Notes: generated by a model not told the origin, from the letters alone. Positions 1 to 10,000 are shown, numbered from the stretch's first letter. The stretch: 64,000 nucleotides of DNA from Mycolicibacterium rhodesiae NBB3 (GCF_000230895.2 NC_016604.1:4588001-4652000), one strand, 5' to 3'. Program-made: numbers and translations.

Positions 1-2396
1 CTGCCGCAGTGCGTAATTACCTCAAGGCGCTCGGTAAGGGCGTCACCAAGGTGATGAGCAAGATGGGCATCTCGACCGTCGCCTCCTACACCGCCGCCCA
101 GGCCTTCGAGGCCGTCGGTATCGACAAGCACGTCATCGACGAGTACTTCACGGGTACGCCGAGTCAGCTCGGCGGTGTCGCGCTCGACGTACTCGCGGAG
201 GAAGTGAAGGTCCGCCATCGCCGGGCCTATCCGGAGAACCCGACCGAGCGCGTGCACCGGCGTCTCGAGGTCGGTGGCGAATACGCCTTCCGTCGTGAGG
301 GTGAACTGCATCTGTTCACCCCCGAAGTGGTGTTCCTGCTGCAGCATTCGACGCGCACCGGCCGGCACGACATCTTCAAGCAGTACTCCGACGAGGTGAA
401 CCGCCTGTCCAGGGAAGGCGGCACACTGCGTGGCCTGTTCAGCTTCAAGAAGCACAGGCCGCCCGTCCCGCTGGAGGAAGTCGAATCCGTCGACTCCATC
501 GTCACGCGGTTCAACACCGGAGCGATGAGCTACGGTTCCATCTCCGCCGAGGCGCACGAGACGATGGCCGTCGCGATGAACAACCTCGGCGGCCGATCGA
601 ACTCCGGCGAGGGCGGCGAGGACGTCGACCGGCTCTACGACCCCAGGCGACGCAGCGCCGTCAAGCAGGTCGCCTCCGGTCGGTTCGGCGTCACCAGCGA
701 CTACCTCGTCAACGCGTCCGACATCCAGATCAAGATGGCCCAGGGCGCCAAACCCGGCGAGGGCGGACAGCTTCCGGGCTACAAGGTGTATCCCAACATC
801 GCCAAGACCCGGCACTCGACGCCAGGGGTCGGCTTGATCTCCCCGCCGCCGCACCACGACATCTACTCCATCGAGGATCTCGCACAGCTGATCCACGACC
901 TGAAGAACGCCAACGCCGACGCGCGCATCCACGTCAAGCTCGTCAGCTCGGTGGGGGTGGGCACCGTCGCTGCGGGTGTGTCGAAAGCCCACGCCGACGT
1001 CGTCCTGATCTCCGGTTACGACGGCGGCACCGGTGCGGCGCCGCTGACCAGCCTCAAACATGCCGGCGCGCCGTGGGAGATCGGACTGGCCGACACCCAG
1101 CAGACGCTGATGCTCAACGGGTTGCGCGACCGCATCACGGTGCAGTGCGACGGTGGCATGCGGACCGCCCGTGACGTCGTCGTCGCGATGCTGCTCGGCG
1201 CAGAGGAATACGGTTTCGCCACCGCACCGCTGGTGGTGTCGGGCTGCATCATGATGCGGGTCTGTCACCTCGACACCTGTCCGGTCGGTGTGGCGACCCA
1301 GAACCCGGAGCTGCGAGCACGATTCAACGGCAAGCCGGAGTTCGTCGAGAACTACTTCCGGTTCATCGCCGAGGACATCCGCCACTACCTCGCCGAACTC
1401 GGCTTCCGCACCATCGACGAGGCGGTGGGTCAGGCGGACATGCTCGACACCGACGAGGGCATCGCCCATTGGAAGAGCAGGGGTCTGGATCTGGCGCCGG
1501 TCTTCGCGGTGCCCAACAGCGCCGAGCGCCGCCGAACGCGGGCGCAGGAGCACGGTCTCGAAGAGGCACTGGACCGTACGCTCATCCAGCTCGCCGAAGG
1601 CGCCCTCGAAGACGCCCATCCGGTCCGACTGGAACTGCCGGTACGCAACGTCAACCGCACCGTCGGCACGCTGCTCGGTTCCGAGGTCACCCGGCGCTAC
1701 GGCGCGGCGGGGCTGCCCGACAACACGATTCACGTGACATTGACCGGGTCGGCAGGCCAGTCCATCGGCGCCTTTCTGCCTGCGGGCATCACACTCGAAT
1801 TGGTCGGGGACGCCAACGACTACGTCGGCAAGGGACTGTCCGGCGGCCGGGTCATCGTCAGGCCGCCCGACGACGTCCTGTTCCTGCCCGAGGACAACGT
1901 GATCGCCGGCAACACGCTGCTGTTCGGCGCCACGTCCGGCGAGCTGTACCTGCGAGGCCGGGTGGGCGAGCGGTTCGCCGCCCGCAACTCGGGAGCGCTG
2001 ACGGTCGTCGAGGGCGTCGGCGACCACGCCTGCGAGTACATGACCGGAGGCCGCGTGGTGATACTCGGCAAGACGGGCCGCAACATGGCGGCAGGCATGT
2101 CCGGTGGCATCGCGTTCGTGCTGGGGCTGGACCCGAAGAAGGTCAACACCGAGATGGTGGAGCTGCAGCGCCTGGAACCCGAGGACCTCACGTGGTTGCG
2201 CGACGTCATCGCCACCCATGCGAAACACACCAGGAGCACCTTGGCCGACAGCGTGCTGTCCGACTGGCCAAGGCGCAGTGCGCAGTTCACCAAGATCATG
2301 CCCCGCGACTACCAACGCGTGCTGGAGGCCACGTTGGTCGCCAGACGCGAAGGCCGCGACGTCGACACCGCGATCATGGAGGCAAGCCGTGGCTGA
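1..2396 (+). CDS. gltB: Glutamate synthase (GOGAT) large subunit, C-terminal part
   Basis: The 5' end lies outside the window; about 798 codons remain of a protein that is usually near 1,500 residues. The large subunit makes glutamate from 2-oxoglutarate and glutamine-derived ammonia. Visible are the FMN-binding synthase domain (glycine-rich stretch GGEDVDRLYD and the motif GYDGGTGAAPL), the Fe-S cluster cysteines in CIMMRVCHLDTCPVGVATQ (nt about 1246-1300), and the C-terminal GXGXG beta-helix domain with MTGGRVVILG and MSGGIAF. The amidotransferase domain must lie upstream. The stop overlaps the gltD start by 8 nt, indicating translational coupling of the two subunits. Confidence 0.97.
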   Translation, partial: AAVRNYLKALGKGVTKVMSKMGISTVASYTAAQAFEAVGIDKHVIDEYFTGTPSQLGGVALDVLAEEVKVRHRRAYPENPTERVHRRLEVGGEYAFRREGELHLFTPEVVFLLQHSTRTGRHDIFKQYSDEVNRLSREGGTLRGLFSFKKHRPPVPLEEVESVDSIVTRFNTGAMSYGSISAEAHETMAVAMNNLGGRSNSGEGGEDVDRLYDPRRRSAVKQVASGRFGVTSDYLVNASDIQIKMAQGAKPGEGGQLPGYKVYPNIAKTRHSTPGVGLISPPPHHDIYSIEDLAQLIHDLKNANADARIHVKLVSSVGVGTVAAGVSKAHADVVLISGYDGGTGAAPLTSLKHAGAPWEIGLADTQQTLMLNGLRDRITVQCDGGMRTARDVVVAMLLGAEEYGFATAPLVVSGCIMMRVCHLDTCPVGVATQNPELRARFNGKPEFVENYFRFIAEDIRHYLAELGFRTIDEAVGQADMLDTDEGIAHWKSRGLDLAPVFAVPNSAERRRTRAQEHGLEEALDRTLIQLAEGALEDAHPVRLELPVRNVNRTVGTLLGSEVTRRYGAAGLPDNTIHVTLTGSAGQSIGAFLPAGITLELVGDANDYVGKGLSGGRVIVRPPDDVLFLPEDNVIAGNTLLFGATSGELYLRGRVGERFAARNSGALTVVEGVGDHACEYMTGGRVVILGKTGRNMAAGMSGGIAFVLGLDPKKVNTEMVELQRLEPEDLTWLRDVIATHAKHTRSTLADSVLSDWPRRSAQFTKIMPRDYQRVLEATLVARREGRDVDTAIMEASRG

Positions 2397-3897
2397 CCCG
2401 ACAGGATTTCTCAAGGTTCCCAAGGTCGACGCCACCAAGCGTGCCGTCGACGAGCGTGTCGGCGACTGGCGCGAGGTCTACGAACAACAGGACCCGCACC
2501 AGCGCGCAGGCGAGGTCTCACAGCAGGCCCGGCGATGCATGGACTGCGGAATTCCGTTCTGCCACTCGGGAACCGCAGGTTGTCCGCTCGGCAATCTCAT
2601 TCCGGAGTGGAACGACCTGGTGCGGCGGGGCCGCTGGGACGCAGCAAGCGATCGGCTCCACGCGACCAACAACTTCCCCGAGTTCACCGGACGGTTGTGT
2701 CCTGCGCCGTGCGAAGCGGCGTGCGTGCTGTCCATCGGCGAGGAGCGCACCGGCGGCAGCGTGACCATCAAACGCATCGAGCAGACCATCGCCGACCAGG
2801 CGTGGATGGACGGAATCGTCGAACCGCAGCCGGCAGCGATCGCCACGGGCAGGCGGGTGGCCATCGTCGGATCGGGTCCGGCCGGACTCGCTGCGGCACA
2901 ACAGCTCACACGTGCCGGCCATGACGTCACGGTGTACGAGCGCGACGACCGGATCGGCGGGTTGATGCGCTACGGCATCCCGGAGTACAAGCTCGAGAAG
3001 GCCACGCTGAACCAGCGACTGGCCCAGATGCGCGCCGAGGGCACCCGGTTCGTCACCGAATGTGAAGTCGGCGTGGATCTTCCCGTCGAACAGCTCCGGC
3101 AGCAGTACGACGCGGTGGTGTTGGCCGTCGGCGCGCTGCGGGCGCGCGACAGTGACGTCGAGGGCCGCCGCCTCAGAGGTGTGCACCTCGCGATGGACCA
3201 TCTGGTGCCCGCGAACAAGGAGTGCGAAGGAGACGGCGCGAGTCCGATCTCCGCGGCCGGCAAGAATGTCGTGATCATCGGCGGCGGTGACACCGGGGCG
3301 GACTGCCTTGGTACCGCACACCGACAGGGCGCGAAATCCGTCACGCAGCTGGACTACAACCCGGAACCTCCGGAATACCGCGACGAGTCCCGCTCGCCGT
3401 GGCCGATGTGGCCCATTGTGCTGCGTACGCGTCTGTCGCCCGCGCACGCCGAGGGCGGGGACCGCCGCTACGAAGTCGCGGTGCAACGCTTCCTCGGCGA
3501 CGAGAGGGGGAACCTGCGCGCCATGGAGATCGCCGAGGTCAAGGTCGAACGGGACGCCGAGGGGCGCCGGATCATCACACCGGTCGGGGAAACGTTGGAG
3601 CTTCCGTGTGAATTGGCCCTGTTGGCCATCGGCTTCGACGGCGTCGAGCACATGCCACTTCTGGATGGGCTCGGTCTGGAACTCAACCGTCGCGGCGCGC
3701 TGCCCTGCGGATCGGACTGGCAGACCGACGCGCCGGGTGTGTTCGTCTGCGGCGACGCCCATCGCGGCGCCTCACTGATCGTGTGGGCCATCGCCGAAGG
3801 CCGCAGTGCCGCGCACGCGGTCGACAAATACCTGATGGGAGAGTCGGACCTGCCCGCACCGGTGGTCCCGGGGGCGCTACCGCTGGCCGTCGCCTGA
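2389..3897 (+). CDS. gltD: Glutamate synthase small subunit
   Basis: A 502-residue protein starting at GTG 2389, inside the end of gltB; this start gives MADPTGFLKV, the usual N-terminus. It passes electrons from NADPH through FAD and Fe-S clusters to the large subunit. The N-terminal cysteine motifs (CMDCGIPFC, CPLGN, CPAPCEAAC) are those of the two 4Fe-4S clusters. Next come the FAD Rossmann motif GSGPAGLAAA and the NADPH site GGGDTGADC. The C-terminal VFVCGDAHRGASL contacts FAD. Length is normal for the family. Forms an operon with gltB. Confidence 0.97.
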   Translation: MADPTGFLKVPKVDATKRAVDERVGDWREVYEQQDPHQRAGEVSQQARRCMDCGIPFCHSGTAGCPLGNLIPEWNDLVRRGRWDAASDRLHATNNFPEFTGRLCPAPCEAACVLSIGEERTGGSVTIKRIEQTIADQAWMDGIVEPQPAAIATGRRVAIVGSGPAGLAAAQQLTRAGHDVTVYERDDRIGGLMRYGIPEYKLEKATLNQRLAQMRAEGTRFVTECEVGVDLPVEQLRQQYDAVVLAVGALRARDSDVEGRRLRGVHLAMDHLVPANKECEGDGASPISAAGKNVVIIGGGDTGADCLGTAHRQGAKSVTQLDYNPEPPEYRDESRSPWPMWPIVLRTRLSPAHAEGGDRRYEVAVQRFLGDERGNLRAMEIAEVKVERDAEGRRIITPVGETLELPCELALLAIGFDGVEHMPLLDGLGLELNRRGALPCGSDWQTDAPGVFVCGDAHRGASLIVWAIAEGRSAAHAVDKYLMGESDLPAPVVPGALPLAVA

Positions 3898-3921
3898 CCG
3901 GTGTCTGAATCGATCAACGAC

Positions 3922-3927
3922 TATGCT
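3922..3927 (+). promoter_or_regulatory. -10 element of pyk promoter, probably leaderless
   Basis: TATGCT lies 7 nt before the GTG at 3935, the normal spacing from a mycobacterial -10 box to the transcription start. The mRNA would therefore begin at the start codon. No Shine-Dalgarno sequence is present, which agrees. Transcript ends have not been measured. Confidence 0.5.
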
Positions 3928-3934
3928 CGCAGGC

Positions 3935-5353
3935 GTGAATAGACGCGGAAAGATCGTCTGCACCCTGGGCCCGGCCACCGCTACCGAAGACGCTGTGAAG
4001 GCACTGGTCGAGGCCGGAATGGACGTCGCGCGGCTCAACTTCAGCCACGGCGAGTACTCCGAACACGAAGCCAATTACAAACGCGTTCGCGCCGCATCCG
4101 ACGCCACCGGACGCGCCGTCGGCATTCTCGCCGATCTGCAAGGCCCCAAGATCCGGCTGGGCCGGTTCGCCGACGGGCCCACCGTCTGGGCCGACGGTGA
4201 GACAGTGCGAATCACGGTCGACGATTGCGAGGGCACTCACGACCGGGTGTCGACGACCTACAAGAGGCTCGCCGAGGACGCCACGGTCGGGGACCGCGTA
4301 CTCGTCGACGACGGAAACGTCGGTCTCGTCGTCGAAGAGATCGACGGCAACGACGTGGTGTGCACGGTCACCGAGGGCGGTCCGGTCAGCAACAACAAAG
4401 GGATGTCGCTACCGGGCATGAACGTGTCGGCTCCGGCCCTGTCGGAGAAGGACATCGAGGACCTCGAGTTCGCACTGCAGGTCGGCGTCGATCTGGTCGC
4501 GCTGTCTTTCGTGCGCTCACCCGCCGACATCGAACTCGTGCACGAGATCATGGATCGCGTGGGCAGGCGGGTGCCCGTCATCGCCAAACTCGAGAAGCCC
4601 GAAGCCATCGACAATCTCGAGGCGATCGTGCTCGCATTCGACGCGATCATGGTCGCCCGCGGCGACCTCGGTGTCGAGCTGCCGCTCGAAGAGGTCCCGC
4701 TGGTGCAGAAGCGGGCCATCCAAATGGCAAGGGAGAACGCCAAACCCGTCATCGTCGCGACCCAGATGCTCGAGTCGATGATCGAGAACTCCAGGCCCAC
4801 CCGCGCCGAGGCGTCCGACGTGGCCAACGCGGTGCTCGACGGTGCGGACGCCGTGATGCTCTCGGGTGAGACCTCCGTGGGCAAGTATCCGCTGGAGGCC
4901 GTCAAGACGATGGCCAGGATCGTGCGTGCGGTCGAAGAGAACTCGGTCGTCGTTCCGCCGCTGACCCACGTACCCCGCACCAAGCGCGGCGTCATCTCGT
5001 ATGCCGCCCGCGACATCGGCGAGCGGCTGGACGCCAAGGCGCTGGTGGCCTACACGCAGTCCGGCGACACCGTCCGCCGGCTGGCGCGCCTGCACACACC
5101 GCTGCCGCTGCTCGCGTTCACGTCGCTTCCCGAGGTCCGCAGTCAGCTCGCGCTGAGCTGGGGCACCGAGACATTCATCGTGCCTCACATTCAGACCACC
5201 GACGGAATGATCAAGCAGGTCGACAAGTCGCTGCTCGAACTCGGCCGCTACAAGCGCGGCGATCTGGTGGTCATCATCGCAGGCGCTCCGCCCGGCACAG
5301 TAGGCTCCACCAATCTGATCCACGTACACCGGATCGGGGAGGACGACGTTTAA
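3935..5353 (+). CDS. pyk: Pyruvate kinase
   Basis: 472 residues when started at GTG 3935 (VNRRGKIVCTLGPA), the same length as M. tuberculosis PykA; an ATG four codons upstream is less likely. Catalyses the last step of glycolysis, phosphoenolpyruvate plus ADP to pyruvate plus ATP. Seen in the sequence: N-terminal CTLGPAT, the ARLNFSHG motif, the ISIAKLEKPEAI-like catalytic segment (VIAKLEKPEAIDN) with the active-site lysine, MVARGDLGVEL for metal binding, and SGETSVGKYPLEAV. The C-terminal allosteric domain is complete. tesB follows after 9 nt, so the two genes are probably co-transcribed, as Rv1617-Rv1618 appear to be. Confidence 0.97.
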   Translation: MNRRGKIVCTLGPATATEDAVKALVEAGMDVARLNFSHGEYSEHEANYKRVRAASDATGRAVGILADLQGPKIRLGRFADGPTVWADGETVRITVDDCEGTHDRVSTTYKRLAEDATVGDRVLVDDGNVGLVVEEIDGNDVVCTVTEGGPVSNNKGMSLPGMNVSAPALSEKDIEDLEFALQVGVDLVALSFVRSPADIELVHEIMDRVGRRVPVIAKLEKPEAIDNLEAIVLAFDAIMVARGDLGVELPLEEVPLVQKRAIQMARENAKPVIVATQMLESMIENSRPTRAEASDVANAVLDGADAVMLSGETSVGKYPLEAVKTMARIVRAVEENSVVVPPLTHVPRTKRGVISYAARDIGERLDAKALVAYTQSGDTVRRLARLHTPLPLLAFTSLPEVRSQLALSWGTETFIVPHIQTTDGMIKQVDKSLLELGRYKRGDLVVIIAGAPPGTVGSTNLIHVHRIGEDDV

Positions 5354-5362
5354 GGAGATCCA

Positions 5363-6223
5363 GTGTCAACGGCAGACCTGCAGGAGCTGCTGGCGATACT
5401 CGACCTCCGCCAGGTAGACGACGACACTTACCTCGGCTCGCACCCCAGCAAGAATCCGGTCCGCACGTTCGGCGGCCAGATGGTGGCGCAGTCGCTGATG
5501 GCGGCGTCGCGCAGTCTCACCTTCGCGCTACCGCCGAGCGCTCTGTCGGTGACCTTCATCGCAGGCGGCGACCCAGAGAAGGACCTCGAGTTCCACATCA
5601 CGCGGCTTCGCGACGAGCGTCGCTTCGCCAACCGCCGCGTGGACGTGGAGCAGGACGGCCGGCTTCTGACCACCGCGATGGTGTCCTACCTGTCCGGGGG
5701 CCGCAGCCTCGAACACGGCATCGCGCCACCCGAGTTGCCGGGTCCGCTGACGGTGCCTGGAGTGGACGATCTGCTGCGCGGATACGAAGATGTCGTCCCG
5801 CATTTCGTGAATGCGCTGCGTCCCATCGACTGGCGTTACACCAACGACCCGGCCTGGGTGATGCGCTCCAAAGGGGAGACGCTCACCTACAACAGGGTCT
5901 GGATGAAGGCACACGGCACCATTCCCGACGATCCCGCGCTGCACGCCGCGGCGCTGGTGTACGCGTCGGACACCACCGTGTTGGACTCGATCATCACGAC
6001 CCACGGGCTGTCGTGGGGGTTCGACCGGATCTTCGCCGTCACCACGAACCACTCGGTGTGGTTCCACCGGCCGGTGCGGTTCGACGAGTGGGTGCTGTAC
6101 TCGACGTCATCGCCGGTGGCCGCGGATTCCCGCGGCCTCGGCACCGGTCACTTCTTCGATCAGTCGGGTCAGTTGCTGGCGACCGTCGTGCAGGAGGGAA
6201 TCGTCAAACACTTCCCGCGCTAG
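5363..6223 (+). CDS. tesB: Acyl-CoA thioesterase II (TesB1-like)
   Basis: 286 residues from GTG 5363, with AAGGAG eight bases upstream. It is a double-hotdog acyl-CoA thioesterase that releases free fatty acids from acyl-CoA. The N-terminal hotdog carries VRTFGGQMVAQSLMAA, a hallmark of the TesB family. The C-terminal hotdog carries LVYASDTTVLDSI with the catalytic Asp and ends in the DWVLYSTSSP-like segment (EWVLYSTSSPVA). The position directly after pyk matches Rv1617-Rv1618 (tesB1). Confidence 0.93.
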   Translation: MSTADLQELLAILDLRQVDDDTYLGSHPSKNPVRTFGGQMVAQSLMAASRSLTFALPPSALSVTFIAGGDPEKDLEFHITRLRDERRFANRRVDVEQDGRLLTTAMVSYLSGGRSLEHGIAPPELPGPLTVPGVDDLLRGYEDVVPHFVNALRPIDWRYTNDPAWVMRSKGETLTYNRVWMKAHGTIPDDPALHAAALVYASDTTVLDSIITTHGLSWGFDRIFAVTTNHSVWFHRPVRFDEWVLYSTSSPVAADSRGLGTGHFFDQSGQLLATVVQEGIVKHFPR

Positions 6224-6358
6224 GGCGTCGTGGACTCGCTAGCGGCGCCATCGGATCACAATGTCGGCCTGAGAGCGTGGCCAGGCATATATAGCCGCAG
6301 CGGCGCTGTCAGCACGACGTTGCTCGGCGTTCGAGGCGCGTTCAGACCGCAGACGACG

Positions 6359-6901
6359 CTAGGGCGTCGGGGTGGTGACGGTGATCGAGAACTGGGTCTC
6401 CAGGTTGTCGGTGAACTGATCGGCGCACTGCTGCACGGCTTCCTGATCGGAGCCGGCGCGCGACAGGCAGTCGACGTAGTCGGTCCCGCCGACCTCCTTG
6501 AATCCCCACACCATGAGCCCGATCACGACGATCGCCTCGATGATGCTGAGGAATCCGAGGATGATGCCGGCGAGCGCGATGCCACCGTTGTTCGCCTCGC
6601 CGCGCTTGGCGCGGCCCCGGCCCATGAAGCCGAGAACGATTGCGACGAAGCCGAGTACGACGCCGCCGACGACGCTCAACAGCGAGATGATCGCGACCAC
6701 CAACGATGCGATGCCCAGGCCGTTCTTGGGCGCGGACACCGGCGCGGTGTACCCGCCGTACGGCGCCCCCTGCGGCGGCGGGGGATAGCCCCCCTGATAC
6801 GCCCCGTATGAGGGCGGCGGGGGTGCGCCCGGCGGGGGCGGCGGTGGTGGCGTCGAAGGGGGAGGTGGGGGAGGCGTTTCGGGGTGTTCCGGCTCGCTCA
6901 T
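6359..6901 (-). CDS. Proline-rich small membrane protein (DUF4190-like)
   Basis: 180 residues from the ATG at 6901 (MSEPEHPETP); upstream in-frame codons show no convincing start. The first 60 residues are a low-complexity cytoplasmic tail of proline runs with Tyr/Gly (GAYQGGYPPPP). Two membrane helices follow, GLGIASLVVAIISLLSVVGG and the segment IALAGIILGFLSIIEAIVVI, separated by a short charged loop (GRGRAKRGEAN). This layout is typical of DUF4190 proteins, whose function is unknown. The C-terminal ~50 residues contain two Cys and may be extracytoplasmic. It lies 11 nt downstream of the cydC stop on the same strand, so it could ride on the cyd transcript. Confidence 0.8.
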   Translation of the reverse strand: MSEPEHPETPPPPPPSTPPPPPPPGAPPPPSYGAYQGGYPPPPQGAPYGGYTAPVSAPKNGLGIASLVVAIISLLSVVGGVVLGFVAIVLGFMGRGRAKRGEANNGGIALAGIILGFLSIIEAIVVIGLMVWGFKEVGGTDYVDCLSRAGSDQEAVQQCADQFTDNLETQFSITVTTPTP

Positions 6902-6912
6902 GGTGCTTGAGG

Positions 6913-8403
6913 TTACTCGCAGGCTCCCAGCTTGACCGTGGTACACGCAAAGTCGGCGGGCAAGTGATGCGTCGCGACGACGACCGTGCGTTCGGCGGGG
7001 AAGAGTGCGTCGGGAGTGAGCAGCTCGGTGAGGAATCGCCGACCGTCGGTGGCGTCGAGGTGTTCGGTCGGCTCGTCGAGCAGCACTGTCGACGCGCTCG
7101 AAGTCAATGCGCGGGCAAGGAGGAGTCTCCTGCGCTGCCCGGCCGAGACGGCTGCGGCGCCGCCGACGAGGACGGTGGACAGCCCTTCGGGCAGCGAGTC
7201 CAGCCAGTCACCGAGACCCACGCGGTACAGCGCGGCGCGGAGTTCGTCGTCGGCCGCGTCGCCGCGGGCGACCAGAAGGTTGTCCCGAACGGTCGTGGCG
7301 AACAGGTGCGCGTCCTCGGCGAAGAACGCGGTGTCCGACGGCGTCTCCTCCGGCAACAGCCCGGCGAGGTTCATCAGCAGCGTCGTTTTCCCTGAGCCGC
7401 TGGGCCCGGTGACGGCCAGTCTGGCGCCCGGCTCGAGCTGAATCGAGGGGACCGACGGTCGGCGCGACTCGTCGACGCCGGCGTCGGTCAGCACGGTGAG
7501 GCGGCGTGCGGCGACCCGGGAGCGGGCGAGTTGCACGCCCGCTCCGGGCAACGCGGTCGTCGCTTCGAACGCGGACAGCGGCAACAGCATCAATACCGCG
7601 AGTGCCGTCGGGGCGAGTGTCGCCGCCGACACGACACCGCACACGACGGCACCCAGCACGCTGGCACCGATCGCCGCGATCGGTGTGGCGGCTGCCAGGG
7701 CCGCCGGCGCCGCCGCCCGGTCGATGGCGCGGCCCCAGTCGCGTTGCTGGCTGTCGGCGTCGGCGAGCAGCTCGTCGAGGCACCCGCCCACACGTAGCTC
7801 GGGGGCATGTTCGAGCGCGAGCATCGCTGCGGTGTCACGTTGCGAGCGATGCTGCGCGGCAAGGTGTTCGGCGGCGACGGCGGCGTGGGCGGTCAGAGCG
7901 GGCGCCGCGACGCCGGCCACCAATAGGCACACCGCCAGCACCACCGCGGCCGCGGGCGAGATGATCGCGATCGCGATGGTGGCGGCCGATCCCAGGATGG
8001 CGGCGACCGCGATCGGGACGACCGCGCGTACGAGTACGTCGGACAGTTCGTCGACCGATGAACCGATGTCGCTCACCAGTTCGCCGGTGTTTCGGCGCAT
8101 CACCGCGTCGACCGGACCCGACGCGAGCCGCGAGTACAGCCGCTCACGCACGTCGGCGGCCGCGCGAAGCGCGTTGTCGTGAGACGCCAGACGTTCGCAG
8201 TAACCGAGGACCCCTCGCGAGATGCCGAGCGCGCGCACTGCCACCACTGCAACCGTCAGGTGCAGGACGGGCGGCATCTCCCACGCCCTGGTGATCAGCC
8301 ATGCCGCAACTCCCGCAAGCGCCAGAGCACTGCCGAGGGACAGCACGCCGAACAGGATCGCCAGCAGTAGCCGTCCAAGGCGTGGCCGCAACAACTCAAA
8401 CAT
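6913..8403 (-). CDS. cydC: Cytochrome bd assembly ABC exporter subunit CydC
   Basis: 496 residues. Half-transporter that pairs with CydD in the inner membrane; the complex is needed for cytochrome bd maturation and moves thiols or haem-related compounds. The N-terminal half has six membrane helices (first LLLAILFGVLSLGSALALAG). The C-terminal nucleotide-binding domain carries Walker A GPSGSGKTT, a signature-type VSAGQRRRLLLARAL and Walker B TVLLDEPTEHLD. It starts 8 nt inside the end of cydD. The Q-loop region is short and the NBD ends soon after the H-loop (VVATHHLP). Confidence 0.94.
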   Translation of the reverse strand: MFELLRPRLGRLLLAILFGVLSLGSALALAGVAAWLITRAWEMPPVLHLTVAVVAVRALGISRGVLGYCERLASHDNALRAAADVRERLYSRLASGPVDAVMRRNTGELVSDIGSSVDELSDVLVRAVVPIAVAAILGSAATIAIAIISPAAAVVLAVCLLVAGVAAPALTAHAAVAAEHLAAQHRSQRDTAAMLALEHAPELRVGGCLDELLADADSQQRDWGRAIDRAAAPAALAAATPIAAIGASVLGAVVCGVVSAATLAPTALAVLMLLPLSAFEATTALPGAGVQLARSRVAARRLTVLTDAGVDESRRPSVPSIQLEPGARLAVTGPSGSGKTTLLMNLAGLLPEETPSDTAFFAEDAHLFATTVRDNLLVARGDAADDELRAALYRVGLGDWLDSLPEGLSTVLVGGAAAVSAGQRRRLLLARALTSSASTVLLDEPTEHLDATDGRRFLTELLTPDALFPAERTVVVATHHLPADFACTTVKLGACE

Positions 8404-10000
8404 CGACGAGGCTCCCCAGCTGCACGACGCGATCGCCGATCGCCAGCACCGGCGCGCGGTGGCCGACGACGATCACCGTCGCGCCTGCGGCAGCGCGCGC
8501 GCTGATGGCCCACAGGACCCGCTGTTCGGTCTCGGCGTCGAGGTGAGCCGTCGGTTCGTCGAGCAGCAGCACCGAGGCCGTCGACCCGAGCGCCCTGGCC
8601 AGCCCGAGACGCTGACGCTGGCCGAGCGAAAGGCCGACCCCGCCGCTACCCAGCCTCGTGTTCATCCCGTCCGGCAGATCGGCGATCACCTTGTCGAAAC
8701 ATGCTTTCCGGCAGGCGGTTTCGATGTCTTTGATTGGTCCGAAGAGTTCCAGGTTCTGCCGTACGGTGCCTGCGATGATGGTGGGTCGGTGCGGCAGCCA
8801 GGCGACCTGTGCCCACCATGCGCTCAGATCCAGGTCGGCCACGTCCATGCCGTCGACCAGGATGCGGCCTGGTACCGGCTCGTCGAGTCCGAGCACAGCC
8901 TGCAGCAGCGTGGACTTGCCCACCCCGTTGGGCCCGGCGATCACGGTCACCTGACCGGGCCCGGCGGCGGCGCCATAGGCCGTCATGTCGATGGTGGCAC
9001 CCGCCGCGGTGACCTCGCGCGTCCCGCCGATCCGCCGCGGAAGTGCATCTGCCAGGCGGAAGGCGTTGTCCGCGGCTGTCTTTCCGTCCTGTGCGGCGTG
9101 GTAGGCCGCACCGACGCGGCGCAGCGGCCAGAACACCTCGGGTGCGAGCAGCAGGGCCGTGAGCCCCGCAGTCAGCGTCATCTCGCCGTAGACGAGCCGC
9201 AGGCCCACGCTCACCGCGACGAGCGCAACGCCGAGCGTGGCGAGCAGTTCCAGCACGAGCGAGGACAGGAAGGCGATTCGGAGCGTCGCCATCGTCGAGC
9301 GGCGATGGGCGGCACCCAGTTCGGCGATGCGTGTCGCCGAGCCGCCCACCCGTCGCAGGGCGCGCAGGGTCGGCAGGCCGGCCACGAGGTCGAGCAGCCG
9401 GGACTGCAGCGTGGCCATCGCGCGTAGCGCTGCGGCCGAGCGCTCCGACGTGGTGAGCCCGATGAGCACCATGAAAATCGGGATCAACGGCAGCGCGATC
9501 GAGACGATCACCGCGGATCGCCAGTCGTAGACGGCGATCACGGCGACGGTGGCCGGGGTGAGGATCACAGCGGTGAGCAGTGCGGGCAGATATGCGGTGA
9601 AGTACAGCCGCAGGCCGTCCAGGCCCCGGGTCACCAGGATTGCGGCGTCATCGCGATGCCCGGCGAGTCGGCGCGGCGGCAGCGACGTCGTCGCCCCCAG
9701 CACCGACCGACTGAGGTCCGCGATCACCTCGCTGGCCCCGCGCTGGGCGAGACGGCCCTGCTGCCAGGTGACCAGTGTCCGAAACGTCCACAGCAGCAAC
9801 AGAATCAGCAACGGTGCCGCCAGCCGGCTCAGGCTGCGAGCGTCCGGATCGGTGATGACCCGCGCCACGATGTCGGCGAGCACGACCGCGGAGGCGATCG
9901 TGGCACAGGCGATCAGCACGCCGCATACGGTCGACGACACCAGGAAGCGCCGCATCGCGGTCGATGCGCGCCATAGGCGCGGGTCGACGGGGCCGCTCAT
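8396..10000 (-). CDS. cydD: Cytochrome bd assembly ABC exporter subunit CydD
   Basis: 534 residues using ATG 10000 (MSGPVDPRLW), which overlaps the cydB stop as ATGA; a longer reading to 10123 runs back into cydB and is rejected. Partner of CydC in the CydDC exporter. Six membrane helices (for example the segment FLVSSTVCGVLIACATIASA) precede the NBD with Walker A GPNGVGKST, signature LSLGQRQRLGLARAL and Walker B VLLLDEPTAHLD. Gene order A-B-D-C is that of mycobacteria. Confidence 0.95.
   Translation of the reverse strand: MSGPVDPRLWRASTAMRRFLVSSTVCGVLIACATIASAVVLADIVARVITDPDARSLSRLAAPLLILLLLWTFRTLVTWQQGRLAQRGASEVIADLSRSVLGATTSLPPRRLAGHRDDAAILVTRGLDGLRLYFTAYLPALLTAVILTPATVAVIAVYDWRSAVIVSIALPLIPIFMVLIGLTTSERSAAALRAMATLQSRLLDLVAGLPTLRALRRVGGSATRIAELGAAHRRSTMATLRIAFLSSLVLELLATLGVALVAVSVGLRLVYGEMTLTAGLTALLLAPEVFWPLRRVGAAYHAAQDGKTAADNAFRLADALPRRIGGTREVTAAGATIDMTAYGAAAGPGQVTVIAGPNGVGKSTLLQAVLGLDEPVPGRILVDGMDVADLDLSAWWAQVAWLPHRPTIIAGTVRQNLELFGPIKDIETACRKACFDKVIADLPDGMNTRLGSGGVGLSLGQRQRLGLARALGSTASVLLLDEPTAHLDAETEQRVLWAISARAAAGATVIVVGHRAPVLAIGDRVVQLGSLVDV

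Noticed and set aside
2104..2388. Longer gltD reading frame beginning at 2104
   Set aside because: It runs through the end of gltB in another frame; GTG 2389 gives the conserved N-terminus and an 8-nt overlap.
6342..6950. Overlapping arginine-rich frame on the minus strand over the small membrane protein
   Set aside because: High Arg/Gly content and no domain; it is a shadow of the real gene.
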